DNA from: Gordius sp. MW1
Taxonomy: Eukaryota; Nematomorpha; Gordioida; Gordea; Gordiidae
DNA: 64,000 nucleotides
Assembly: GCA_964036665.1 (NCBI GenBank)
Contig: OZ038527.1
Span: 16,514,221 to 16,578,220, forward strand
Direction: 5' to 3'
Notes under the pieces: generated by a model
What the model was told of the DNA's origin: nothing
Database searches by the model: none
What the model saw: only the letters and a program-made list of their open reading frames with translations
In this document: positions 29,001-41,000 of the stretch, in pieces
Layout: each line of letters begins with the position of its first letter
Numbering within the stretch: position 1 is the stretch's first letter
Translations under genes and position numbers: made by a program

Positions 29001-32000
29001 GCCTGGATTTAATTTTGTTGTGCCTTTTTTATTAACCTCTAAGCTCTCATCTCCAACCCCGCTGTGTATTGCTCTTGTTTTTTCGTTATAAACCATGGTT
29101 TTCAGCTATTACAATAGTGTTGGTTGAATAGGTCAACTATAGTATGAGTCCTTTAGTTTCTTGAGACCATTTGCCACCCGAAACCCTTGCTAAATTTTTG
29201 CATTTATTTCTTAACATTACCTTTCACCGACTACTTGAAAAGTATAATTAAATTATTATAGGGACGATCACTTTTGAGTCTCTTTTCCCCCGTTGTTAGC
29301 AATGCTCTTTGCATATTTCCATCGGCCACCTTCTTTTCATATACTTTAATTTCTTGTTATTAACTTGAGACCACTTTCTATTATTGCACTTATCTACTTA
29401 ATTCCTATGTATGATACTTAGTTTTTACACAATAATTGCTTTATCGTTCAAACCGTTTTTAGGAACACTGAATTTCATAATAAACGAAGTGAATAAGAGC
29501 TAAATTGATGGGTGAACACTTTGATATCCTTAAGATAATCCTAACAAACGTCTCTTTTCCTTTTACTCCATAGCTTTCACCAATAAGTTTGGTACCAATT
29601 AGTTTGCTAGGCTTTTAATTATCACAATTTTTTCACAAATTATGGCTTGCCTAATATGAGAGACACAGTTTTTGCTTACAATTGTTTTATATATTTTTTT
29701 GAGTTTTAAATGGTTGCCCGTGCATGACTATGACGTATATAAAATGAATTTATTAATAGGAGGTAGCTTGTATTTTTTATAGTGTATAAATTTGATTCAA
29801 AATATGGTTTAAATGTTTCCATTACCCATTTGGTTATTCAAAGTTTTTCGCAATCTTGGTATATTGGCTTATAAATAATATTAATATTTAAACACCATTT
29901 TTGGACTATGTCGTATTATTTAGTTGGGTACAGCAACGATGCTAGGAAGATAACGGTAATCGATAACGTTAAAGTTTATGTAAGGGCAAAAGTAGCTTCC
30001 GACAAGGTTGAAGTTAAGGAGAACGAAGCCTTTCATCTTTCAGAAGAAAATTTGGCATTCGACGATACGTGGCAAACAACTTTGCGCGAACCTTTCGTAA
30101 CTTCTTACCAGCGCGCCGTGCTTGTTGATAGGTTATTAAGTTTTCTTATTTTTATCCTGATTGTTGCATAGCATATTGACCATATCCTCTTATTTACAAA
30201 TTAATTTGCATATTATAATGTTAAATATTATTTGAAGATTTGTACTTTATAAGTGATCGTTAACACCAAATGTTTTTGGAAATAACTTAATTTATCTTAT
30301 ATAATGGATCTTTCTTAAAACTGAATTGCATTCGTGCCTCTCTTACACTTATTTCATAAGCATGTCCATTTTTTGCAGTGAAGAAATAAATTTAAAATAG
30401 ATTTTCAATATCCACTTTACTTTGATTTTTTAAAACCACCTAAAAAATTTATTAAACTTTTTTTTTAATATATGATTTGTTTGTTTTTAATTGAGGGTTT
30501 TATATATTGGTCAACTGATCCACCGTTTTTTTGTCGTCGCTCTCTGGGATCAATGTGTTGAAGCGTTGATTATAATTTGACAACATCTGTGAAATTTGTA
30601 ACGATTGGTAATAAATTAGTTGTGCAAAAATAGCTTTGGACATTTCATTTGTTTGTCTTATACTATACTAGTATTTATAAATGTTTAGTCTGCTGTACAT
30701 GATCATACAATGCCTTGAAAAGGTTGTGATTATTAGCAAGGAAAAATCCTCCTTTTCCTTTGATAAGTTCGACATGGCTTCCGAATTTTCAAATTTGTTT
30801 ACCCACTACCTACCCTGGCCCATATACACTACGATGAAATCCTTGATGTTAGTTCTCAAATCGAAGGATGATTTTTATTATGATAAAGTGAGACTTTTAA
30901 TTGACATTTCATCAATTACAAAATATATTACTCTTAACAAATATTTTTTAGGATAAAAGTTTCTTGGCCACATCCTTGCCATACATAAATTTGAGGGAGC
31001 CTTCGAGCATCGATCCAATCATTTATTGCGATTACTTGGCACAAATTAGGCAAATCTTTTTCCAGCGACCTTCCGATTTGGTATCTTACTTGTTTTTCAG
31101 CCGACAAGATCAAACTGAACTTGGTACTTCAAGTTTGACGGCAATAATGAGCGAAAATATCTTAAATAAGAATGTAGTCACTCGCGCCTTGAAAACTTTA
31201 CTCACTCGTGGACATGATATGAATTACACACCTTGGGATTTAACCCCAAATTCTCGTATTAATCCAAATCTTTTGAATCGCCTTCAAGCTTGCATTTTTG
31301 CCATTTGTGAAATGGCTTTTGCGAACGCACTTTTGGGCCTTCCCGCTATTTCCCTGTCAAGACCCTTGGAAAACAAATCGTCCGATTCTAAAGGAAATGA
31401 TAAAATGCTTTATAACAATCAAGAAGACGCCTATGCCCGAGCCAATGATTTGTTCGTTGCTTTGCTAACATCTAGCTGCTGGTCAACCGTGGGAGCTATG
31501 TGCCGAAAATGTTTGCTTTACATGTACAGCAACATCGATAATTATGGGAAGTATGGGGAAAGATATACGCGAGACAACTTATTTTACGGCGATTTGAGGG
31601 TATGATATGTGTTTTGATGTTATTGAACTTAATTGACATTTTATCATTATGCTAATACCTATTTTGTTCTTCCTGCTTTTTAGGTTCCATCTTGTAAACT
31701 CACTGACTTTATAACTTGCAAAAGTGCAGACGAAAAGGAAGATGTCGCTTACTTGAACTTCTACAAAATCTTAGGTGAAAATTAATGCGTTTTTATTGAT
31801 TAAAATTGCATAAAAAAGTTTCGGTAATCTTCTATCTATTTTGGTTGGTTTATATACTCTAGTGGGAAATGCTGCCATACCTCACATCGAATATTAGTTT
31901 TATTTTGAACGTTTCTTCGACTATTTAAAATACATCTCTTAAAAAATTCTTCAAGTGTTTTTAATAATTTTGATAAATATTTAAGCACACTTAAAGCATT

Positions 32001-35000
32001 TTCCCCTATAATATATGCGGTATTCCAATGTCAAACTGTCCTGCTAATCCCTCAAATTCTCTGAAATTTGGTGATAACGTAGAAACTACTAAAAATTTTG
32101 ACTTCTTAATTCGTTAGTTCTTTTGGTCCACAACTTTTTTAGTTGTGTATCAAAAAAAATCGCACTTTGACGACAAGATTCCCTAAATGATTGATACCAC
32201 TACAGAGTATTCACTTATCAAGATAAAACGATTGCAAAAAATGCATACTTTAATATTTCAAGAGCCATCGCATCTGCAAAACTTGATTTAGACAGGGTAA
32301 TTGTCGATTATTACTTGAACATTCTCTGGTATGATAGTTTTTCTTGTTTTTATATTAAAGGGATAAGATAATTATAGGCTCTAACTTTTTTGCCAGATAT
32401 TTGGACCTATAAAAAACTAAGAAATTTTAATACTTGCCATTGGGCGAAGCTAGCATAAAACTAAAATGGAGGGGGGGAGCATTCTACATTCCACAAATCT
32501 CGGCAAAACTAAGTTTGGGAATATTATATAGAAAAATTTGTTTTGCAATATTTTACGGTAATAGTTGGAAGATTATATTTTTTGTGATTTATTACTGTAA
32601 ATGGAATTAAATAACAGATGCAAAAAGAGTTGATTTGTATGGGTTTAAAAAAAATATACATTAATTTTTACATTCAATCTCAATAATAGATAGGGTTTTC
32701 TAAATTTGTGGAGTGAGATCCAAATATGGTATATTGGCAGAATAATGATATACACTAGAGACTTGCAACGGGCCTGTTTAGGTCAGTCGACCTGCCCGTT
32801 ATAAAAATTAAAAAGCCCGGGCTCCGCCCGGGCCCGTAAAAACAAAAGGTGATAGGCCCGGGCCCGGTCCGCTAATTTTTTGCAAAGCCCGAGCCCGGCC
32901 CGGACCCGTATACAAAAATTTTTAGTTTGCTAATTTCTGTTGGATTTTGATTTTTTTATTATTAAAATATTTGATCAATATATCTATATATTACAAATAT
33001 TAATAATAATCATGTAAAAATAATAAATCATTAATTATTTCCGGTTTCAAGCGAGTTCTTCTTTCCTCTATCTATCGACCTGCAGTTAAAAAATTTCTTT
33101 CATTAGGGTAGTGGCCTTCAGGAATACATAAAACCAGGGGTTTGTCCCGAACCCGAACCCGAACCGGGTAAAACCTGATGTTTTACAGAACCCGAACCCA
33201 AACCCGAACCCATTTTTAAAAATACCCTTAAAACCCGAACCCGAACCCGATAAATACAAAAAAGGGTCGGGTTCGGGTTTTTAATTCAAAAATTTATTGT
33301 GAATGGAATTGAATATCTCAGTTTTCTCTATCATGAGAATGTAACGAAACGAAGAAAACCATATGATTTTAATTTCAATATTTTTATGTTTTCGGCATTT
33401 TTCATTCATTAATCAATACAAATCTCAAGAATTATTTGTTAATATTTTATATATAAAAATGAAACTATGTATGTGTGAGGTCAGATTTGTTAGGAATTTT
33501 CTGCCCGAACCCGGCCCGGTTCAATTCTCTAACCTCATTGCACGCCCGAGCCCGTCCGAACCCTTCTGGTGTCCGCCCGAGCCCGCCCGAAACATTAATG
33601 CTGCCCGAAATGCCCGGCCCGAAATATTAAATTTACCTGTTAGGCCCGAAATTTTGCGACCTAAAATTCTTTAAATATTTAAAAGTCGAATGATTTTTTC
33701 AAATGAAACTTTTGTACTTTAATTTTAATCCTAATTGGTCAAAAAACGTAGTATTTGTTTTATCTAAAATATTTGAGCTTAGCGATAGCGATGAGTGATA
33801 AGGGAATAATAAAGGCGAATTGGAGAAGCCTTGTTAAATCATCTGTTAAAAAATTAAATGATATTAGAATGAAATTTTACACTTTCAGGCGTTGTATCAA
33901 TTTGGGCGTGACGATTTTGTACTATGTATAGACGGCACATGCGAATTACGAACAATGAAAGGGCTGCATAAATATAAATATTTTAATCCTTTCCATAACC
34001 TAGCTAGGGACTTGATGGAAATAAAGGGGTTCTGGCAAAAATGGTAAAAATAACTAGGGGACGTATGGCGATTTTGTAGCATTTTCATATGCAATTTAAT
34101 GAAAAGTAACAAAAAAATACACTTCTAAAAAATCTCATTAAGCCCGAATTACCCGAATCCTATCTTCTTCTTGCCCGCCCGAGCCCGCCTGAAAATAAAA
34201 ATTTAGGACAGTTGCCCGGCGTGGGCCGGGTCGGGCCTGTTCGGGCAGCGGGCCGGGCCGGGCAATCTGATCTCTGGTATGTATGCCGCCACCAATTTTG
34301 GAGAACTACCGGACCGATGTGGCTCAAAATTTCACAGTTTATTCTGCCACTCCGGAGCGTGTTTTAAGATATGTTCCAGCCAAATCGGTCGAGTAGTTTT
34401 CGAGTTTGTTTTATGCGTTTTGACGTTGTATCGAACGTCAATCAAACGCCCTGCCCTCATCACGTACTGCCTATCTTATCTATCGTGTAGGTAGTGTGAT
34501 AAACGCAGTAGGCATGTGTTGCGGAAAATGAAAACTTTTTACGCACTTTGAATCAAAGCCATTTTTTGCTTATTTTTCTTCACGTCAATTAATTTTATTA
34601 TTATAGGACGGTCGTGTCCCCCCCCCCTCCTGCGTGGCTAAATAAATTAAAAAATTTAATTTTGTAATTTTTTGCACGTTAAATAAGGAGAAAAATGAAA
34701 ATAGTGCCAATAAATGTTGATATATTTAAGGGCGTAGCCAGGTTTTGAATTAAGAGGGGGGGGCAGATTAAAAAAAAGGTCTTGACTCTGAGAGCAAAAA
34801 AAAATAAAAAAAAGGTCTCGACTATCCAAAAATTTCCCTGTGACCGTAATTTAAATTTCATTTTACCAAAATAATTTATATTTTTATGTAAATTCGCTAA
34901 TACGCATCTGTATTAAATTGAGTTAAGTTCAAATAGGGGGGGGGGGGGGGGGTAGCCGCGCCCTCTGCCCCAGCCTGGCTAATTAGGGGGGGGGGCAAAA

Positions 35001-38000
35001 CATATTTCTTTTAATTTTTAAGGGTTTTGTATTGAAATCCTTCTTTTTTTTTAAATTAGGGGGGGGCAGCCGCGCTCCCTGCCCCCCTTGGCTAATTAGG
35101 GCGCCCCCCTGGCTACGCCCATGGATATATCTCAGTTCATCGGACATTATTAAGTTCAGAATTAAAAGTTTTATTCAGAAACAAATAATTATAATTATGA
35201 TATTGTTTCTTAATTACAGAAAATTAAAAAAAATTGCTTGAAGGGCCAGGGGTCCAAAGATTTTTCCCTTGGGGGGGGGGGGGAGTTGTGTGATAAATGT
35301 TGGCATATGCTGCGGAAAATGGAAACTTTTTACGATTTGAATTGAAACATTAAATCAAAGTCATTTTTTGCTTATTTTTCACGTCAATTATTATTATTAT
35401 AGGACGGTCGTGTCCCCTCCTGCGTGGCTAAATAAATTAAAAAATCTAATTTTCTCATTAAAATGAAAATACTTTTAACAAAGTGCCAATAAATGTTGAT
35501 ATATCCATGGGCGTAGCCAGGTTTTGAATTAAGGGGGGCGCAGATTAAAAAAAAAGGTATTGACTATCCAAAAATTTTCCTGAGAGCAAAAAATAAGGTC
35601 TCGACTATCCAAAAAAAATTTCTGAGAACAAAAAAAAGGTCTCGACTATCCAAAAATTTTCCTGCGACCGTCATGGATATATCTCAGTTCATCGGCATTA
35701 TTAAGTTCAGAATTAAAAGTTTTATTCAGAAACAAATAATTATAATTATGATATTGTTTCTTACAAAAAATTAAAAAAAATGCTTGAAGGGCCAGGGGGC
35801 CGAAGATTTTTCCCTTGGGAGGGGGGGTTGTGTGATAAATGTAGGCATGTGCTGCGGAAAATGGAAACTTTTTACGATTTGAAACATTAAATCAAAGGTC
35901 GTGTCCCCTCCTGCGTGGCTAAATAAATTAAAAAATCTAATTTTCTTTTGAAGTAAAATTTTGTGTTTATAACCACCCTTAAAAATATCAATTATTTGTT
36001 ATTTTTCGTTAAGTTGAGTTTTTAAAAAAAAAATTTGGTAGTTTTAAATTTTCTTATTTAGATTTTTTAATTTTTTTTAAATTTTTTTAATATGGCAAAA
36101 CAACGTTTGCCGGGTCAGCTAGTTATATATATAATTGATATATATTAGATTAGAGTATAATTTATATAATAACTGTAAAATACTTTAAATATATGTACTT
36201 TAACATTTAATATAAAGAAATATCAGATGTTTTATTATAATTTTAAATTTGTTTCTCACTTGTTTGTAAAATTTACTGATGTCTAATTTTATACAATGTT
36301 TAAATAAGAATAGGACATGTATTTTATTATTCTCTTTTAGAGTCTAAAAATGGTGAAGGAAAATAACCCCATTAAACAATTAGCATGTGAATTTAATTAG
36401 GTGCTATTTAAAAATTAAGTTAACTATTCATTAATTTTTTGAAGGTAAAAATGTATTATTAGTATAATAAAATTTCTTGAACCCGAACCTGTACCCGAAC
36501 CGGGTTTCAAAATTTATGCAAACCCGAACACGAACCCGAATTCAAAATTTATGCCAAACCCGAACACGAACCCGATTTTATTTTGGGCGGGTTCAAACCC
36601 CTGCATAAAACTTTATATGCCAAATGAAATAGTTTTTGATACCTAATTTAAGGTTGAATTGATATTAACATTTAATTGGCTTTTTTGGCTTTCCACCATT
36701 TTATAAAATCAAAACATTCAGGATCCACATATTCCTTAAGATATTGATAAATTCATTTGTTGATGAAGGTATTATTACATTATACTCTTATTATGAAACA
36801 CACATTTAGATTTCTTAGCTACAATATTTTTAAATTTTTTGTCTTAAAATCTTACCTGGAGAAATACTTTTGTCTTTTTTTTAAATTATCGGAGGAACTC
36901 ACTGATTGAGTAATATCATCGCGATCAATAAGAATCTTTATTTCTTCATATGTCTCCCTTTTCTCTTGAATAGTAGCCATTCTATGCAAGGAATGGATAA
37001 TATATTTTTGATTAATCAATTCTTTTAATTGCTATGCAATTTATGGGCTCGTTTTTTGGTGTCCGTCCGTCCGTCGTCCGTTACCCTCCCTATCTATTTG
37101 CATTGGGTATATTAGGTTATCGCTTTTTTAAATTAATGCATGAGAAAGAGGTGCCCCACCCCTCATCTCTATCTCCCTCGCTGTGTTATTTTTTAAATTA
37201 ATGCATAAGAGGTGCCCCACCCCTCATCTCTATCTCCCTCGCTGTGTTATATATAAGATTTGTTAAATTATCTATTATATAATAAACATAAATAAAAGTT
37301 GTTTACTTTTAATTGCTATGCAATTTAACTAGTTATATAATAAGCATAAATAAAATTTGTTTACTTTTAATTGCTATGCAATTTAACTAGTTTTTGTTAT
37401 ATAATAAACATAGATAAAAGTTGTTTACTTTTAATGCTATGCAATTTAACTAGTTATATAATAAACATAAATAAAAGTTGTTTACTTTTTAATTGCTATG
37501 CAATTTAACTAGTTTTGGGGTTAGAATCCCGGAGTTTTTTTGACTCTTATGATTGTTACTATCATTGATAATAAGAATTTTTGGCCGTCCGCTGGCTGCT
37601 GACCAATGAAAAAAATGACCATTGGCCAAAATGTGAATTGAAATTATTTTTTTCGTTTTTTTGACTATTATGATTGTTCCTGTTTCTACCATTGCTATTA
37701 TGACTATTTGGCCGTCCGCTGGCTGCTGACCAATGTTATATAATAAACATAAATAAAAGTTGTTTACTTTTAATTGCTATGCAAATTAACTAGTTTTTGG
37801 GTTAGAATCCCGGAGTTTTTTGACTCTTATGATTGTTCTTGTTACTATCATTGATAATAAAACTTTTTGGCCGGTCCGTTGGCTGCTGACCAATGAAAAA
37901 AATGACCATTGGCCAAAATGTGAATCCGAGTTTATTTTTTATTTTTTTTTTGACTATTATGATTGTTCCTGTTACTACCATTGCTATTATGACTTTTTGG

Positions 38001-41000
38001 CCGTCCGCTGGCTCCTGACCGATGGAAAAAATGACCATTGGCCAAAATGTGAATCGAAATTATTTTTTTCGTTTTTTTTTTGACTATTATGATTGTTCCT
38101 GTTCCTACCATTGCTATTATGACTTTTTGGCCGTCCGCTGGCTGCTGACCAATGGAATAAAATGACCATTGGCCAAAATGTGATTCGAAAACTTTTTTTT
38201 TCGTTTTTTTTGACTATTATGAATTTATATCCACTTTCACCGTGTCCTGGTTGCTGACCAATGGAAAAAAATGACCATTGGCCAAAATGTGATTCGAAAA
38301 TTTTTTTTTCGTTTTTTTTACTCTTATGAATTTATATCCACTTTTACCGTGTGCTGGCTGCTGACCAATGGAAAAAAATGACCATTGGCCAAAGTGAGCA
38401 TCAAAAGTTTTTTTCCGTTTTTTTTTGGCTATCATTGACTTAAAGAGTATCTGTTGGTACTGACCAATAGAGAAAAAGTGACCATTGGCCAAATTTTTGA
38501 TTTTTTTAATTCAAAATTGTTCAAATTCAACAAAAAATTTCTCCCAACAATTCTGCAAATTCTTAACATTGTGTTGTTTTATAATATAATGTTTGTTAGA
38601 CCCATAATCACTAAAGGCCATAAAAACTAATGTAATACGCAACTAGATGCAAACACTAAATCTAACCCTTGCCTATATTACATTTTGCCTTTATTACATT
38701 TTGCCTATAATGGAAAATTTGTATAAATAATTAATTAATCATTAGGCATTTAATACCCCCCTATAGGCATTCTCGCCTCTTCCCACCTTTCTCGCCCATA
38801 AATTGCATAGCAAATATGATACATTTATACGAAGTACAGATGAGTCGTCCCACCTTCCCTTCCCCTCTTCCCTTCCCTTCTCCTTCTTCCCAGGGCCGAA
38901 GGCCCGAGTTAATTTTATCTTTGATATTTCTAATTTGATTGTCCGAAGATCCATCATATTAATAAATTTCAGTTTCCATAAAAATACGTAAGGTATAGTG
39001 GGTAGTCCGCCTCTAATTGTGTGCTTGCTTCTTTAAATGGCCTCAATAACTCAATAGTAGATTTTAGCAAAGGAGCAAAGGCTTGGTTATATTGACCAAC
39101 ATAAAGGTTTCATTCCTTTTTGTTAAAATCTCCTTAATTTCATCTAACACATTATACTCACTTTCCAACAGATTCAATTTTGAATTCCACCTAACAGCTA
39201 CATCTTGATATAAACAATGGCTTGAGTTCTGTTTAATCCGCTTTGTTTAAAGTACCGAGTTTTGGTGTCATTTATCATGTTCAAAGTGTGTATAATATCT
39301 TAGATCAAATTGAAGAGATTTTAACAAAAAGGAATGAAACCTTTATGTTGGTTAATTTAACCAAGCCTTTGCTCCTTTGCTAAAATCCACTAAGTTAGTG
39401 AAGCCATTTAAAGAAGCAAGGACACAATTAGAGGCGGACTCAAAACCCACTATACCTTACGTATTTTTATGGGAATTGAAATTAATTAATATGATGGAAA
39501 ATTGATGGATCTTCGGACAATCAAATTAGAAATATCAAAAATAAAATTAAAGAAATCAAAAATATATTATCCATTCCTTGCATAGAATGGCTACTATTTA
39601 AGAGAAAAGAGAGACATATGAAGAAATAAAAATTCTTATTGATCGCGATGATTTTACTCAATCAGTCAGTTCCTCCGATAATTTAGAAAATGATAAAAGT
39701 ATGTCTCCAGGTAAGATTTTAAGACAAAATATTAAAAATATTTTAGCTAAAAAAATATGTGTGTATTCGGAATGGGAGGATAATGAAATTATACCTTCAT
39801 CATCATCAAATGAGTATCTTGAGGAATATATGGATCCTAAATGTTTTGATCTTATAAAATGGTGGAAAGCCAAGCGAAGTAAATGTTATCCTTAAATTAG
39901 GTATCCAAAACTATCTCATTTGGCATATAAAGTTTTATGTATTCCTGCCACAAGTGCCACTAGTGAAAGAAATTTTTCAACTGCAGGTCGATAGATAGAA
40001 GAAAGAAGAACTCGCTTGAGACCGGAAATAATTGATGATTTATTATTTTTACATGATTATTATTAATATTTGTAATTAATAAGTATATTGATTAAATATT
40101 TTAATAATAAAAAAATTAAAATCCAATAGAAATTAGCAAATTAAAATTTTTTGTATACGGGGTGGGGCGGGGCTCGGGCTTTGCAAAAAATTAGCGGGCC
40201 GCCCGGGCCTATCACCTTTTATTTTTAAGGGCCGGGCCCGGGCTTTTTAATTTTTATAACGGGCAGGCCGATTGACCTAAACAGGCCCGTTGCAGGTCTC
40301 TAATACACACAGTTGTGCTGTTGTCAACATAATCAAAACAAAATGGTAAGTTTTATTAGTTCAATCTTGATTTATATACAAATGGTGATTAAATTTATTA
40401 ATTGCTATGCAATTTATGGGCTCGTTTTTTGGTGTCCGTCCGTCCGTCGTCCGTTACCCTCCCTATCTATTTGCATTGGGTATATTAGGTTATCGCTTTT
40501 TTAAATTAATGCATGAGAAAGAGGTGCCCCACCCCTCATCTCTATCTCCCTCGCTGTGTTATTTTTTAAATTAATGCATAAGAGGTGCCCCACCCCTCAT
40601 CTCTATCTCCCTCGGTGTGTTATATATAAGATTTGTTAAATTATCTATTATATAATAAACATAGATATAAGTTGTTTACTTTTAATGCTATGCAATTTAA
40701 CTAGTTATATAATAAACATAAATAAAAGTTGTTTACTTTTTAATTGCTATGCAATTGAACTAGTTTTGGGGTTAGAATCCCGGAGTTTTTTTGACTCTTA
40801 TGATTGTTCTTGTTACTATCATTGATAATAAGAATTTTTGGCCGTCCGCTGGCTGCTGACCAATGAAAAAAATGACCATTGGCCAAAATGTGAATCGAAA
40901 TTATTTTTTTCGTTTTTTTTGACTATTATGATTGTTCCTGTTTCTACCATTGCTATTATGACTTTTTGGCCGTCCGCTGGCTGCTGACCAATGTTATATA

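Larger units (their letters stand above)
33135..36603. mobile_element. Nested hAT element, 3.47 kb, perfect 8-bp target duplication
   Basis: Ends CAGGGGTTTG and CAAACCCCTG, each followed inward by CCCGAACCCGAACC-type arrays. The exact duplication CATAAAAC lies at 33127-33134 and 36604-36611. The interior has no intact transposase. It holds a further GC-ended fragment (33497-34270) and a triplicated block (34500-35945), so it is non-autonomous and itself a target of insertions. Confidence 0.9.
32756..40302. mobile_element. Foldback hAT element containing two nested insertions
   Basis: Outer ends TAGAGACTTGCAACGGGCCTG (left) and its near complement (right). Flanks are ATATACAC (32748-32755) and ATACACAC (40303-40310), a 7/8 match to an 8-bp target duplication. 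The left arm is 32756-33134 + 36604-37025 + 38911-39138. The right arm, about 39305-40302, is its reverse complement, giving arms of about 1 kb around a 170-bp spacer. The arms carry the 3' end of a hAT transposase gene in opposite directions. The left arm is broken by a 3.5-kb hAT (33135-36603) and a family A element (37026-38910). The whole complex lies in UBR4 intron 50. Confidence 0.85.

Noticed and set aside
32208..32329. An open, fairly protein-like stretch ([20 protein letters not shown]) after exon 50
   Set aside because: It can start in phase with exon 50, but its natural donor is phase 2, whereas exon 51 needs phase 1. Exon 50 joins exon 51 directly.
37489..38492. Several minus-strand frames repeating ANGHFF..VSSQ (also at 12296-13128, 41107-41895, 62187-62432)
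   Set aside because: They are read-through of the family A minisatellite, differ in frame between copies and show no protein-level constraint.
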